Shown here piece by piece: positions 28,303 through 37,636 of a DNA stretch of 64,000 bases; positions within the stretch are counted from its first letter, which is position 1; each line of letters opens with the position of its first letter. The position numbers were made by a program, and so were the translations under genes. The stretch is taken from positions 35,393 to 99,392 of the forward strand of contig JAHPYZ010000004.1 in NCBI GenBank assembly GCA_019058425.1, in the 5' to 3' direction. This DNA comes from Promethearchaeota archaeon. GTDB taxonomy: Archaea > Asgardarchaeota > Lokiarchaeia > Sigyniarchaeales > SOKP01. The notes under the pieces are model-generated. The model did no database searches, was not told the DNA's origin, and saw only the letters and a program-made list of their open reading frames with translations.

Positions 28303-29214
28303 TTATATTATTTTGGATTGTTTTATCATATCAGATATTACAACATCAGGATGATGATATCGCTCAGCATAAGACACAATATCTCCATAGATTGCCTCAT
28401 TCGGACACCAGACATAGCATGCAAAACAATTTTCGCAGTGATGCTGCCATACAGGTCTTTCATTAATCATACAAATATTATTTACAGGGCAGACTTTAGT
28501 ACAAACACCGCAACCATTGCATTTTTCATTGTATTGATAGCTTTTGTCTGATAGTGGTACAATTTCTTTAAAAGGGAGATTTGATGAGTTTGAAAGCCTT
28601 TTATACCTGTGCTTGAACAAAGGTTTTATCAGAAGAAAAAGAAATGGAGCAAATAAGACCTTGGCTAAAGTACTCCGAGTTTCAAATAAGTCTTTCCTTC
28701 TGTTGTGAATATGTTCACAAATAATTTGGAACTTTTTCTTCCAGTCGTTGAAGACCTTTTGATGTCTCTTCTGAGTTTTGGCATCTTTATTTTTTTTAGA
28801 TTCTTTATGAAATATAGACTTCTTTAATTTTTCTAAGACAGAAGGTGCATTATTATATGTTTTCACAGCAAAGCCAATTGCCAGTTTACCACCACGAGAT
28901 TTGACTATATTACTTAGATTTTCAATTGTCGAACCTGGCATACCGCTGTGCGTACAAATCGCAAATATGTATTTTGATCCAATATTTTCTAATTTATTGA
29001 GAAATATTTCAACAATTAGTGGAATTCCGCTACAACCATTTGATGCAAAATAAACAGGGAATATGATTCCCATCATTTCAGCATTGGTAGTTATAATTTC
29101 TTTATCCACTAAAGATGGTATTGATATTAGTTTTCCATTCGTCTTTTGTGCAATTTCCTTAGCAACAACCAAGGAATTTCCTGTGCCTGTAAAATAGTAA
29201 ATCTCAACAACCAT
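28303..29214 (-). CDS. EFR1-family flavodoxin/ferredoxin fusion
   Basis: The N-terminal flavodoxin domain begins MVVEIYYFTGTGNSLVVAK (phosphate loop TGTGNS). A linker with lysine-rich helices follows. The C-terminus has two 4Fe-4S motifs, CNGCGVCTKVCP and CENCFACYVWCP. The layout is that of EFR1 proteins, cytosolic electron carriers of anaerobes. It lies 14 bases downstream of a TetR gene on the same strand, so the TetR protein probably represses the operon that includes the small membrane protein after it. A relative lies at 39467. Confidence 0.88.
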   Translation of the reverse strand: MVVEIYYFTGTGNSLVVAKEIAQKTNGKLISIPSLVDKEIITTNAEMMGIIFPVYFASNGCSGIPLIVEIFLNKLENIGSKYIFAICTHSGMPGSTIENLSNIVKSRGGKLAIGFAVKTYNNAPSVLEKLKKSIFHKESKKNKDAKTQKRHQKVFNDWKKKFQIICEHIHNRRKDLFETRSTLAKVLFAPFLFLLIKPLFKHRYKRLSNSSNLPFKEIVPLSDKSYQYNEKCNGCGVCTKVCPVNNICMINERPVWQHHCENCFACYVWCPNEAIYGDIVSYAERYHHPDVVISDMIKQSKII

Positions 29215-29227
29215 AATATTTATTACC

Positions 29228-29878
29228 TCAATCTTTAGACTCCTTTAATCCAATCATATCAAAAATGAACTTAATATGGTTGGATAGTTTATTCATTATA
29301 TCGTCAATCAAAGAATTATACTCTGTTTCATTGTAGTTAAAAAGAAAAATTTCAAATAATAGGTAAATACAATAACTAAAAAATTCCCTTGAGAGCAAAT
29401 CTGCGTCATATTCCCTAATATATCCTTGATCCATCATTTTTTGGAAAACATGACTCCAAAATGTATAAGACGGTTCAATATATTGATTCTTAAAAAAATC
29501 CAAGATTTTATCATTGTGGTATAATTCAATACACATTAGTCTCATTATCTTTCTAATAAATGGATTTTTCAATTGTTCAATCATAGGCATTGTAGCATCA
29601 TTAATTAGAGTTTGTGGGTCATATTCATCTGGTAAAATTCCTAAATTTATTTCAGCAGGAATATTAAACGCTTCAATGAGAGAAGTAATAATAGAATCCA
29701 TAATGTCTTCTTTTCCCTTATAATGACTATAAATAGAACTTTCATGTATCTTTACTAAACGGGCAATATCTCGTATAGAGACGGCATTATATCCTTTTTG
29801 TGAGAACAAATCAATAGCGACGTCCCTGATTCGTTCCTTAGTTCCTTTTTTCTTTTGCTCTTTTTCTATATTTAACAA
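29228..29878 (-). CDS. TetR family regulator of the EFR1 operon
   Basis: The N-terminal HTH is canonical: RIRDVAIDLFSQKGYNAVSI, ARLVKIHESSIYSHYKGKEDI. The ligand domain (~60-216) is helical. The only start is TTG at 29878, with no Met in the first 100 residues before the HTH. It heads an operon with the EFR1 gene (14-base gap). An inverted repeat at 29961-29972 just upstream of its TATA box is the likely operator, so autoregulation is probable. Confidence 0.88.
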   Translation of the reverse strand: MLNIEKEQKKKGTKERIRDVAIDLFSQKGYNAVSIRDIARLVKIHESSIYSHYKGKEDIMDSIITSLIEAFNIPAEINLGILPDEYDPQTLINDATMPMIEQLKNPFIRKIMRLMCIELYHNDKILDFFKNQYIEPSYTFWSHVFQKMMDQGYIREYDADLLSREFFSYCIYLLFEIFLFNYNETEYNSLIDDIMNKLSNHIKFIFDMIGLKESKD

Positions 29879-29954
29879 GTCTTCTACACTTTAGCTTAGT
29901 GATGGAAAATGATCCTGATTCTAATATGTATAAATTATTTTTGATATATAAACT

Positions 29955-29978
29955 TTACCAACAAACGTTTGTTTGGTA
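29955..29978 (-). promoter_or_regulatory. TetR operator and promoter of the tetR-EFR1 operon
   Basis: A perfect 14-base palindrome AACAAACGTTTGTT (29960-29973) sits within ACC...GGT flanks. On the minus strand the TATA-like GTTTATATATC follows at 29944-29954. The operator therefore covers the BRE/upstream edge of the promoter, a usual place for archaeal repression. Centre spacing to the TTG start is about 90 bases. Confidence 0.6.
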
Positions 29979-30062
29979 GATACAATACTAAATTCTATTA
30001 CCATTAATGTCTATCTGCTATTCAAATAGGCTATATTAGAATAAAAATGTTTAAAAAGTCAA

Positions 30063-31205
30063 TTACTTCTTGGTCTTTGCTCCACCCTTTGAGCCCTTTA
30101 AGCTTTTTGCATCAATTTTTTTTACTATTTCTATAAATTTTGGGTCAAAATCAACAGCATTTTTGTATATTCGTGAAAGGAATAAAGTCATCCAAGGAGA
30201 AGCTTCTTTTTTCTGTCCAAAGGAATAATCTTTAAAATATAGATAGACCGTTTTTGGAATAAATGCACCATCGGGTGTAAATTCTAATAAACTAACTGCG
30301 GATAATTCTCGAAATGCTTGAGTTTTTACTAGTGTGGGATAATGTCTGGCAGAGTCTAAAATAGTTCCGATATTGTACCAAAAAAATGGGGCTCTGGGTA
30401 AACGAAATTTCTTACCGTGTCCGAACATATATGGTTTCTCTTCCGATCTTTTACTCCAGCAATTCAATATTGTTATTCCTGATTCAAGTAGACCATCAGG
30501 CCATTTTTCTTGAGATATCACCCAATACCCTCTTAGTGCATCAGCAACAATCATTGGACATACATCATTGACTCTTCCAGGTCCTCGACGCTTATAATAA
30601 AGCCATGGTTCACACTTCCAACCTTTTCCTTGAGTCGTATCTTTTAATAATTCATTCATTCTTTGAAGGCCATACTGTACTCGCTTATCATTCTCTAATC
30701 CTGCTAGCAATAGTACAGATACTATAATGTTATGATCACATAATGCACTTGACCACATTGGATATTTATTCTTTGTTTTCCGATCATACGCTTCAATATA
30801 TGCAAGGAATTGTCCATTATCTTCATCTTGATGTGATAGGATTTTATCAATGGCATTTTGCATCCGTTTATCATCTTCTGGTCTTACGCCCCAATCTAAT
30901 AATAACCATAATTGATTAGGGAGATAATCTGCTTTACTGTGTGCTTTTGTAAGATCATTTTCCCAATCTGAAAGGTTGTCTAATAGAAAATTAACATTTG
31001 GATCTTTTAATACATTACTATGAGCAATTTTGACTTCTGGATGATCGAGGGGTAAATCAAATAGATCAGTCAATGTTCGATAGACTGAAAATGATTCTCC
31101 AGACTCAATAATGAATTGCCTTGGATCTTTAGGAAGTAATTTAACCCATTCTGCTTCATTATTTATTTTTTCTTGAATGTCACTTGAATCAATATCAATA
31201 TCCAT
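30063..31205 (-). CDS. Alpha/alpha-toroid-like protein of unknown function
   Basis: The 380-residue protein is cytosolic with a repeat-like helical body; fragments such as LPNQLWLLLDWGV, MQNAIDKILSHQDEDNGQF and ALCDHNIIVSVLLLAGL resemble the terpenoid cyclase-like alpha/alpha toroid. It lacks the DxDD of squalene-hopene cyclases. Cys/Asp/His-bearing loops (SALCDHN, NDVCPMIVADAL) could be a metal site, but this is a guess. The C-terminus is a basic KKIDAKSLKGSKGGAKTKK-like tail. AAGGAGATC precedes the ATG. Next to it on the same strand is a DUF3795 gene (29 bases), probably co-transcribed. Confidence 0.6.
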   Translation of the reverse strand: MDIDIDSSDIQEKINNEAEWVKLLPKDPRQFIIESGESFSVYRTLTDLFDLPLDHPEVKIAHSNVLKDPNVNFLLDNLSDWENDLTKAHSKADYLPNQLWLLLDWGVRPEDDKRMQNAIDKILSHQDEDNGQFLAYIEAYDRKTKNKYPMWSSALCDHNIIVSVLLLAGLENDKRVQYGLQRMNELLKDTTQGKGWKCEPWLYYKRRGPGRVNDVCPMIVADALRGYWVISQEKWPDGLLESGITILNCWSKRSEEKPYMFGHGKKFRLPRAPFFWYNIGTILDSARHYPTLVKTQAFRELSAVSLLEFTPDGAFIPKTVYLYFKDYSFGQKKEASPWMTLFLSRIYKNAVDFDPKFIEIVKKIDAKSLKGSKGGAKTKK

Positions 31206-31234
31206 ATATATTAGATCTCCTTGTTTTTATTGAA

Positions 31235-31783
31235 TTATTTCCTTGCCTCAAATAAGTTTACGGAAAAATCGATAAGATCCCTGCTGGATTTTCCCTCTTT
31301 TATCATTTTTTCTATTTTTGAATTGACTTTATCCCTTTCCCCTTTCTTAAGTGCATTAAAATTCTCTACATTCCAGTTTTTATATCTTTTTGAAAGGATT
31401 TGAAAAAAAACTGGAGCAGGTGGCATCATAGGCGATTTGGGTTGTTTTGGAACTGATTTACATATTCCTGCTTTTAAGTCAAGGAATTCACATTCACCAC
31501 ATGTTGTAACATTCCTTTCTTTAGCACATTGATTAATCACACAATCTGTCCTATTTTGGCAACCTGGGCAGGGAGGATAGTTTCTTAAAATTTCCAAAGT
31601 CTCTTTAAATCCTGTAAAATTCTCTTTTTTAAATTCAGGGTTAAACATTAAGATAAGTCCTTGGAACATCGGGTCTTCAAACATCTTATACAAATATTTT
31701 GCAGAATCTTGAAGCTTGGTAGTATTACTATCACATAAATCACAACTTAAACCACAAGTAGTTAACTCATAATCTTTAGTCAT
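31235..31783 (-). CDS. DUF3795 Cys-rich protein
   Basis: The typical pattern is present: LTTCGLSCDLCDSN, then YPPCPGCQNRTDC, NQCAKERN and TTCGECEFL. Beyond Cys 108 there is a ~70-residue helical tail rich in Lys. It is 182 residues long, longer than the other copy at 6177, and lacks the C-terminal zinc ribbon. It is upstream of the toroid-like gene, transcribed with it, with divergent spacing to the Lrp gene at 31943. Confidence 0.8.
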   Translation of the reverse strand: MTKDYELTTCGLSCDLCDSNTTKLQDSAKYLYKMFEDPMFQGLILMFNPEFKKENFTGFKETLEILRNYPPCPGCQNRTDCVINQCAKERNVTTCGECEFLDLKAGICKSVPKQPKSPMMPPAPVFFQILSKRYKNWNVENFNALKKGERDKVNSKIEKMIKEGKSSRDLIDFSVNLFEARK

Positions 31784-31942
31784 CTTTACTCAAATATAAC
31801 AAGTTAATTCTAAATTTTAATTAATATAATTAAATATTTTATTATAAAGAGTAATCTAATTTAAAGAATTTTGTAAAAAACGAGTAAAGAAAGCGAAATT
31901 TTATATTTAATAATGTCCATTTTTTTACCATACTACACATAA

Positions 31943-32842
31943 ATGGGACATATAGTGGATGAAAAGGATTTTGAGATATTAAAAATACTAGATAAGAACT
32001 GTCGTATCTCATATTCTAAAATAGCTGAAGAACTAAAACTACCATTGCGAAATATATCAAATAGAATTGATAGGTTAATCAAAGAGAATGTCATTGAGCG
32101 TTTTACCGTACAATTCAACTATAATTCTTTGGGATTTAGACATTACATTGGATCGGTCGGTCCATTAGAGGGGAAAAAATCAATTGATCTTTTTCGAGAT
32201 CTTCAACTCATATCTGAAATTTATCGAATGTGGGAACAAATTGATGGAACATTAACGATATCTTTTTTTTGTAAAGATGCTAAACACCTTGAGGAGGTTA
32301 TAAACAACATCTTAAATACGGGAGCTGAATTACATGGCTATACTGAAACAAGAGTTCACTTTCCACTGGATATTCCTTATTCAATGAAAGATTGGCATAT
32401 AATTTTCTATTTATTAAATAATAGTAGAGCTTCTAAAAAGGAAATTGCTCAAGCATTAAACATTAGTGAAAAGACTGTTAATCGAAGAATAACTAGGATG
32501 ATAAACATGAAATTGGTCTCATTTATACCAGAAATTAATTTTGAAGCTATTTCAGGGGCAATACCAGCAGTAATTTCTCTCGAGACTGTAGGACCTTCAA
32601 AGCCAATATATTTGAAAATAAAGAAGGATCGATCAATTAAATATTGGAGAAATGCTGGTTCAGTTTCGCCTTCGATTGTGCTATTTGTGTATGGGAAAAA
32701 GTTAACAGATATTTATAAAATGTACCAAATTCTTAAAAATAAAAAGGATATAAAAAAAGCCATTTTAACTTTTATAGTAAGAAACTCCGAAAACTCAACT
32801 CTAATTGAAGATGCTGTTTTAGAGAAAATTCAGAGTGGATAA
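31943..32842 (+). CDS. Two-HTH Lrp/AsnC-like regulator
   Basis: The 299-residue protein has two HTH units: residues ~8-52 (ILKILDKNCRISYSKIAEEL, then NISNRIDRLI) and ~153-195 (SRASKKEIAQALNISEKTVN). RAM-like beta-alpha-beta regions follow each. Four such proteins are in this window, the others at 38395, 45495 and 61907. It is divergent from the DUF3795/toroid unit with 159 bases between, and may regulate that unit. The signal is unknown. Confidence 0.82.
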   Translation: MGHIVDEKDFEILKILDKNCRISYSKIAEELKLPLRNISNRIDRLIKENVIERFTVQFNYNSLGFRHYIGSVGPLEGKKSIDLFRDLQLISEIYRMWEQIDGTLTISFFCKDAKHLEEVINNILNTGAELHGYTETRVHFPLDIPYSMKDWHIIFYLLNNSRASKKEIAQALNISEKTVNRRITRMINMKLVSFIPEINFEAISGAIPAVISLETVGPSKPIYLKIKKDRSIKYWRNAGSVSPSIVLFVYGKKLTDIYKMYQILKNKKDIKKAILTFIVRNSENSTLIEDAVLEKIQSG

Positions 32843-32883
32843 TCAATTCCAATTTTAGACATGGAATGTCATTGAGAAAGTTC

Positions 32884-33513
32884 TCATTCCTGCTTTCTCA
32901 TATAATAGTTAAAAATGACGATTACTATTTCCATAAGAATATCTACAAATTCCTCATCAGATTCAAAGATATCTCCAAATAAAACGTGGCGGTGAATTAA
33001 AACTTCCTTCACTTGAGAGAGCTTCATTAAACCAGGTTTAATTCTCTCAATTTTTTCGATGTTATCTTGAAAAATAGTCTTAATTAGGAGATCAATTAGC
33101 TGATTTTCACTCAATATGCGGTCCTTAATATTAGAGTAAAATTTTTTATTAGTTAGGCATTCTGATTCAAAAGCTTCGATCATAAATTTCATCTGACGGT
33201 GGTCCATGAGAGCTTGAAATAAAAGATTCCTATAAAAGTTGTTATTTCGTATATCCTCAATGTTTTTTAGTTGAAAATTATCTAAGGGTGTTTCTTCAAT
33301 TTTCTGTTCAATGATTTTTTGAAAGAGACTCTGTAAAATATCGGGTTTCCCATCTGGAAAGTATTTATATAATGTACCAATAGCGATATTAGCGTCTTTC
33401 GCAATGTGATTTGTACTAACGTTAGCATATCCCTTCTTTTCAATTAATTTTACAGAGGATTGGAATATTTTATTTATCTTCTGTTCTTTATCTCGAATTC
33501 GTTTTTTAGCCAT
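32884..33513 (-). CDS. TetR family regulator
   Basis: The HTH is NKIFQSSVKLIEKKGYANVS with IAKDANIAIGTLYKYFPDGK; the rest of the 209 residues is a helical ligand domain. It is divergent from the methyltransferase gene at 33770, and two related inverted repeats in the 256-base gap (33573 and 33717) probably bind this protein. The likely logic is repression of itself and the methyltransferase, released by a hydrophobic ligand. TetR family membership is clear; ligand not. Confidence 0.88.
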   Translation of the reverse strand: MAKKRIRDKEQKINKIFQSSVKLIEKKGYANVSTNHIAKDANIAIGTLYKYFPDGKPDILQSLFQKIIEQKIEETPLDNFQLKNIEDIRNNNFYRNLLFQALMDHRQMKFMIEAFESECLTNKKFYSNIKDRILSENQLIDLLIKTIFQDNIEKIERIKPGLMKLSQVKEVLIHRHVLFGDIFESDEEFVDILMEIVIVIFNYYMRKQE

Positions 33514-33572
33514 ATTGACACCAAATAATTTTTAACCTATTATCTATAATTAGGATTTGAGATATTTAAGTT

Positions 33573-33595
33573 TTAGTGAGCGAAGCTCATGCTTA
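33573..33595. promoter_or_regulatory. TetR operator, tetR-proximal copy
   Basis: TTAGTGAGC-GAA-GCTCAT shares its left half with the better copy at 33717. The central TGAGC-GAA-GCTCA is a perfect inverted repeat; the outer right half is degenerate. It lies 60 bases before the TetR start codon at 33513. Confidence 0.55.
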
Positions 33596-33675
33596 CAAGA
33601 TCCTTATAGATTAAAATTTATAATTTTATTTAGGGAATATTTAAGATTTTGAAGAATCTTTATAGTTAGTTTAAT

Positions 33676-33740
33676 CAAAACATTTATAAGGGTAGGTAAA
33701 ATAAATATTATTGCACTTAGTGAGCAATGCTCACTAAAAT
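33676..33740 (+). promoter_or_regulatory. Promoter and TetR operator of the methyltransferase gene
   Basis: A TATA-like CATTTATAAGG is at about 33681-33691. The perfect inverted repeat with arms TTAGTGAGC and GCTCACTAA around AAT spans 33717-33737, at the place where transcription should start and 33 bases before the GTG start. Binding there would block initiation. Confidence 0.62.
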
Positions 33741-33769
33741 ATATTTGAAAAATTTGTTTAAAAAACAAG

Positions 33770-34468
33770 GTGGTATATATTTCAGAGAAAATTTCAACAG
33801 GAAAAATGGTGATGAGTATTCTCGTATTCATGAGTCTACTAGGATTGGCATTATTTATACCTGCAGGCACTATATTGTGGCTCGAAGGCTGGATATATCT
33901 AATGATATTCACGACCTATTCTCTTATAACAGTATTATACTTGAATAAACACGATCCGGAGTTAGCGAAAGAAAGAAGAAAGAATAAATTTAAGGCTGAG
34001 AAAAGATGGGATCAAATAATTATCGTCATTGTAGGTCTTGGGTTTATTCCTTGGATTATCGTCCCTGGATATGATGCTGTAAGGTATCAATGGTCAAGCG
34101 TTCCAATATATCTAAAAATCGTTGGTTTCGTAGGGATAATACTTTCTTTTGTTTTACTATTCCAAGTAACAAAAAAAAATTCTTTTGCTGCTAGAATAGT
34201 CAAAATCCAAGAAGAAAAAGAACATCAAGTCATCACTACAGGACCATATAAATATATACGACATCCCATGTATACAGCGTGTCTCTTTTTAATCATAAGC
34301 CATTCTTTAGCTCTTGGATCGCTGTATTCACTCATTCCTGGTGCTATCGTAAATATCGCACTGATAATTCGGACGAAGCTTGAAGATAATCTGCTTAAAG
34401 AGAAGTTAGAGGGGTACATAGAATATTCTCAAAACACTAAGTATAAAATAATACCATGGATCTGGTAG
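33770..34468 (+). CDS. ICMT/PEMT-like membrane methyltransferase
   Basis: The 232-residue protein has several membrane helices and the C-terminal signature TTGPYKYIRHPMYTACLF followed by LEDNLLKEKLEGYIEY, which is the SAM-binding part of the isoprenylcysteine carboxyl methyltransferase/phospholipid methyltransferase family. Start is GTG at 33770 after AAGG; ATG at 33806 is an alternative. Its divergent TetR neighbour and operator suggest induction by a lipophilic compound. The substrate could be a lipid, quinone or xenobiotic thiol; not decidable here. Confidence 0.85.
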   Translation: MVYISEKISTGKMVMSILVFMSLLGLALFIPAGTILWLEGWIYLMIFTTYSLITVLYLNKHDPELAKERRKNKFKAEKRWDQIIIVIVGLGFIPWIIVPGYDAVRYQWSSVPIYLKIVGFVGIILSFVLLFQVTKKNSFAARIVKIQEEKEHQVITTGPYKYIRHPMYTACLFLIISHSLALGSLYSLIPGAIVNIALIIRTKLEDNLLKEKLEGYIEYSQNTKYKIIPWIW

Positions 34469-34480
34469 AAAATCAAATAG

Positions 34481-34499
34481 ATTTTTCTTTTTTTTCTTT
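34481..34499 (+). terminator. T-rich tract after the methyltransferase gene
   Basis: T5, T8 and a further T run follow the stop codon within 30 bases, consistent with an archaeal U-tract terminator. Confidence 0.4.
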
Positions 34500-34619
34500 C
34501 ATTATTATTCTGTTATAGTTTTAGAGAAAATTCAGAGTGGCTAGTTCATATTATTCATATTGTCACTTGAATGATATACTTTAAAAGTATCTTTTCTTTA
34601 CGAATAAATACGTTACATA

Positions 34620-36308
34620 ATGTATACAAAATCCAATGATAATCGTGATTTTATGAAAAAAAAAAATTATATCCAAATTTTATTATTCTTCTGTATTTTT
34701 GCTAGTGGTATTACTATGTTTGAGTCCAAAAGATTTACATCTAATAACCTACCTTTAGAACAAAATCTTGAATTCAATCCTATACTTTCCGCAAATATTT
34801 CAGATGTTTTTGAATGGAGTGCAACATGGGATAATGCATCAAGTGAATGGGGAATGGATATTGCATTAGACTCTTCTAATAATATATATGTTGCAGGATA
34901 CAAAAGCGGTGGTATGAATGAATGTATTCATATTTTGAAATATAATACCTCAGGACATCTTCAATTGAATATCACTTATCCTGCAAATCAGTTAGAAATA
35001 GGGACTTGCGTAGGATTAGATTCTCAAGATAATATTTATTTTACAGCTGGTGTTTTTAATGGATCAGTTTATAATCTGACATTAGTAAAATATGATAAAT
35101 TTGGGAATCACATATTGAATGCTGGATGGGGAGGTATTGGTTATGCACAGGCTTGGGATTTAACTGTTGATAATTTAGATAATATATATATTACTGGGGA
35201 GACTGGAGGTAATGGTGGTGCCCTTTTTGTGGTTAAATTTGATAGTTTAATGCAATATCAGTGGCATGAAATATTTGATGGAAGAAATAGTGAAGTAGGT
35301 TCTGATATCATCCATGACTCTTCCGATAATATATATGTTATTGGTAGTGAAACAAATTCTAGTTTAGGATTATCAAAGATGCTTATAGTTTGTTATGATA
35401 ACGAAGGGAATCATCAATGGAATATTACTTGGGACACTGCCAAGTTTATATCTGGAGATGGAATCGCTTTGGATTCATTAAATAATATATATGCTGTAGG
35501 ATCATTAAATAACACAGTATCAGGAAATGCTGATGTAGTTTTGGTTTGTTTTAATAATACTGGTAATTATAGATGGAATCAAACTTGGTATACTAATGAA
35601 TATGATTTTGGAATGAGTATTGCATTAGATTCTCAAGATAATATTTATATTACAGGAGCAATACTTAATCAAACTACTTCAGAATACAATTTACTTTTTC
35701 TAGAGTATAATAGCTCGGGGAGTTTAATATCAGAAAAAAAACTGACTGATTCTCCTGATACTGGAGGTTTTGATATAATAGTAGATCCATCTGATAATGT
35801 GTACATAGCGGGGATTATAAATAATCTTAGCACTATTGGTTATGATATTTTTCTTGGGAAAGTAAAAATCGGTCCATTCGTTCCTATCAATCATGAACCT
35901 ATATTAACCGATGGTAAAGTTAGTCCTATGATTGGAGATCAAAATACTAATTTCGAATTTAGTGTTATTTATACGGATATTGATAATGACTTCCCAAGTT
36001 ATGTTCATGTGATAATAAATGGGACTTGGGTTTCAATGATAATAGATAATGTGTCTGATAATAATTTTATTGATGGTTGTAAATTCAAATTCTCCACATC
36101 ACTAAATCCAGCACGTTTTAACTATACATACTATTTTGAATGTAGTGATGGTACACTTCTAGGTTATAGTGACACATATAGCAATTTATCAGTTCCAATT
36201 TCTCAAACCAATCAAATTTATGGATTCAATCTCCTATTAACCTTAGGGATGATAATCTTTTGTTTAACTGGTATCTACAGAAGGATCAGAAAAAGAATTT
36301 ATAATTAA
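34620..36308 (+). CDS. SBBP-repeat propeller surface protein
   Basis: After a signal peptide (ATG at 34620 or, more compactly, at 34653: KKKNYIQILLFFCIFASGI) come about seven propeller repeats of SBBP type, each with GxDIALDSxNNIYVAGY and a strand such as LLFLEYNSSG. Residues ~435-530 form an Ig-like domain (VSPMIGDQNTNFEFSVIYTD), and the protein ends in one membrane helix (~532-552) with basic RRIRKRIYN. It is therefore a C-terminally anchored surface protein of the same general build as the gene at the left edge. Many N-x-S/T sites. Confidence 0.82.
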   Translation: MYTKSNDNRDFMKKKNYIQILLFFCIFASGITMFESKRFTSNNLPLEQNLEFNPILSANISDVFEWSATWDNASSEWGMDIALDSSNNIYVAGYKSGGMNECIHILKYNTSGHLQLNITYPANQLEIGTCVGLDSQDNIYFTAGVFNGSVYNLTLVKYDKFGNHILNAGWGGIGYAQAWDLTVDNLDNIYITGETGGNGGALFVVKFDSLMQYQWHEIFDGRNSEVGSDIIHDSSDNIYVIGSETNSSLGLSKMLIVCYDNEGNHQWNITWDTAKFISGDGIALDSLNNIYAVGSLNNTVSGNADVVLVCFNNTGNYRWNQTWYTNEYDFGMSIALDSQDNIYITGAILNQTTSEYNLLFLEYNSSGSLISEKKLTDSPDTGGFDIIVDPSDNVYIAGIINNLSTIGYDIFLGKVKIGPFVPINHEPILTDGKVSPMIGDQNTNFEFSVIYTDIDNDFPSYVHVIINGTWVSMIIDNVSDNNFIDGCKFKFSTSLNPARFNYTYYFECSDGTLLGYSDTYSNLSVPISQTNQIYGFNLLLTLGMIIFCLTGIYRRIRKRIYN

Positions 36309-36473
36309 TTAAAATTATCTCTATTTTTTTAAAAATTTCTTTCAAACTTCCTACAAGAAAATTAATAAAGTTTTCAAAGATTTTTAATTTAGTATTTAGG
36401 ATCCTGTAATTTTCCAAGGAGTTATATTTCATAATTAAAAAAAAATTAATAACCATAATTATTTATCATTTAC

Positions 36474-36893
36474 ATGCCTAAATTATTGCGATTTTCGTGT
36501 GATTCATGTAATTTTGAGCTCGAAACGTGGGAAAATGGATTGATATATGTGACCGATGGAAAAGGTAGAAGGATTGAATGTCCTCATCCTGGAGAATCAT
36601 ATAAAATTGCACGAGTTCTAAAAATTGACGAAAGTGAGATTTTTGGATTTCCTTACATGCGTATTCCAAACCCAGATCTTTATCCTTTATTAAATGAAAG
36701 AGTTGGAGTTATTTCAGATTGTATTTGCTTGGATTGTACAGCATTAAGCAAACTTGATTATCAACAGGACGAGAGGACGTGTACTAAATGCAAAAGTTCC
36801 AATATCCTTCCAGTAGATAATCTAGAGGGAATAAATTGTCCTAAATGTAAAACGGGTGTTTTTGAATATCACTCTACTGGAATAATAAGCTGA
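36474..36893 (+). CDS. Zinc-ribbon protein, four Cys pairs
   Basis: This 139-residue protein has CDSC near residue 9, CICLDC (82-87), CTKC (102-105) and CPKC (120-123), likely two zinc ribbons flanking a central region with YMRIPNPDLYPLLNERV. No family is recognised. The gene has spacers over 150 bases upstream and 126 downstream, so is probably a single transcription unit. Function could be nucleic-acid or metal handling. Confidence 0.65.
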   Translation: MPKLLRFSCDSCNFELETWENGLIYVTDGKGRRIECPHPGESYKIARVLKIDESEIFGFPYMRIPNPDLYPLLNERVGVISDCICLDCTALSKLDYQQDERTCTKCKSSNILPVDNLEGINCPKCKTGVFEYHSTGIIS

Positions 36894-37019
36894 TGTTTTT
36901 ATTAAAATAAAAAGTATAAAATATTAATTATATTAGAATAGGGACTCTATGGATTATTCCATCAATGTTATGATTGCATTTCCCTTTTCATGACCTTATT
37001 CAACTGATCTATGATATTT

Positions 37020-37634
37020 CTACTCACTTGAGCTGTATGTCTTAAAAGCAAGGACAAACGTATATTGACCATTGATTATTATGACAAATCGTTCAGCTAA
37101 GCCCATAATTGGCCCCCCAGCTGCGATTACTAAAATCATTGTGAAGATTAAAGTAAGTACGACTGTTATTAATGAATAAATATCATAACCCTTCCATTGG
37201 TCGACTTTACGTAATCCCCGCCACATTGCAATCATCCCTGCTAAAGCAATAAATCCTGTGATCATAACAATAATAAAATGTGTAATCCCGGTAAATCCTG
37301 TAGGTTCCCCACCGTAATTCAAAGGAAAAAATATCGGTACTGTAATCCCTAAAATTTGACCAACAAGTAATATAACAGGGCCTACAATTGGTCCTTCTAG
37401 TTCTTTTATTACCAATACTAATCCTATTAAAAACATAATCGCTAGAATAAAGTTAATTATATTCATTATACTAAACAATATCCTATTTGGTGCTCCAAGA
37501 GCCATTAAAGAACTCACATCATTTATTATGTGATTGTATCCAGGTTGTATTATACCCCCAATAATCCAAATTAGGTTAAATATTATGACGCTCAACATAC
37601 CGCAAATTCCATATATTTTTTGATATTTTACCAT
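37020..37634 (-). CDS. DUF998 membrane protein (copy 1)
   Basis: Six membrane helices and the DUF998 landmark GICGMLSVIIFNLIWIIGG...PGYNHIINDVSSL.ALGAPNR identify it. A paralogue is at 50407. The ATG lies two bases after the stop of the flavodoxin-like frame, with GGAGG within that gene's end, so the two are translationally coupled. It is the last gene of the unit that starts at the operator near 38177. Function of the family is not known; the context is redox and export genes. Confidence 0.82.
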   Translation of the reverse strand: MVKYQKIYGICGMLSVIIFNLIWIIGGIIQPGYNHIINDVSSLMALGAPNRILFSIMNIINFILAIMFLIGLVLVIKELEGPIVGPVILLVGQILGITVPIFFPLNYGGEPTGFTGITHFIIVMITGFIALAGMIAMWRGLRKVDQWKGYDIYSLITVVLTLIFTMILVIAAGGPIMGLAERFVIIINGQYTFVLAFKTYSSSE

Positions 37635-37636
37635 AA

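Noticed and set aside
33604-33912. 102-residue minus-strand frame
   Set aside because: It overlaps the methyltransferase start and the promoter/operator region and has no family likeness.
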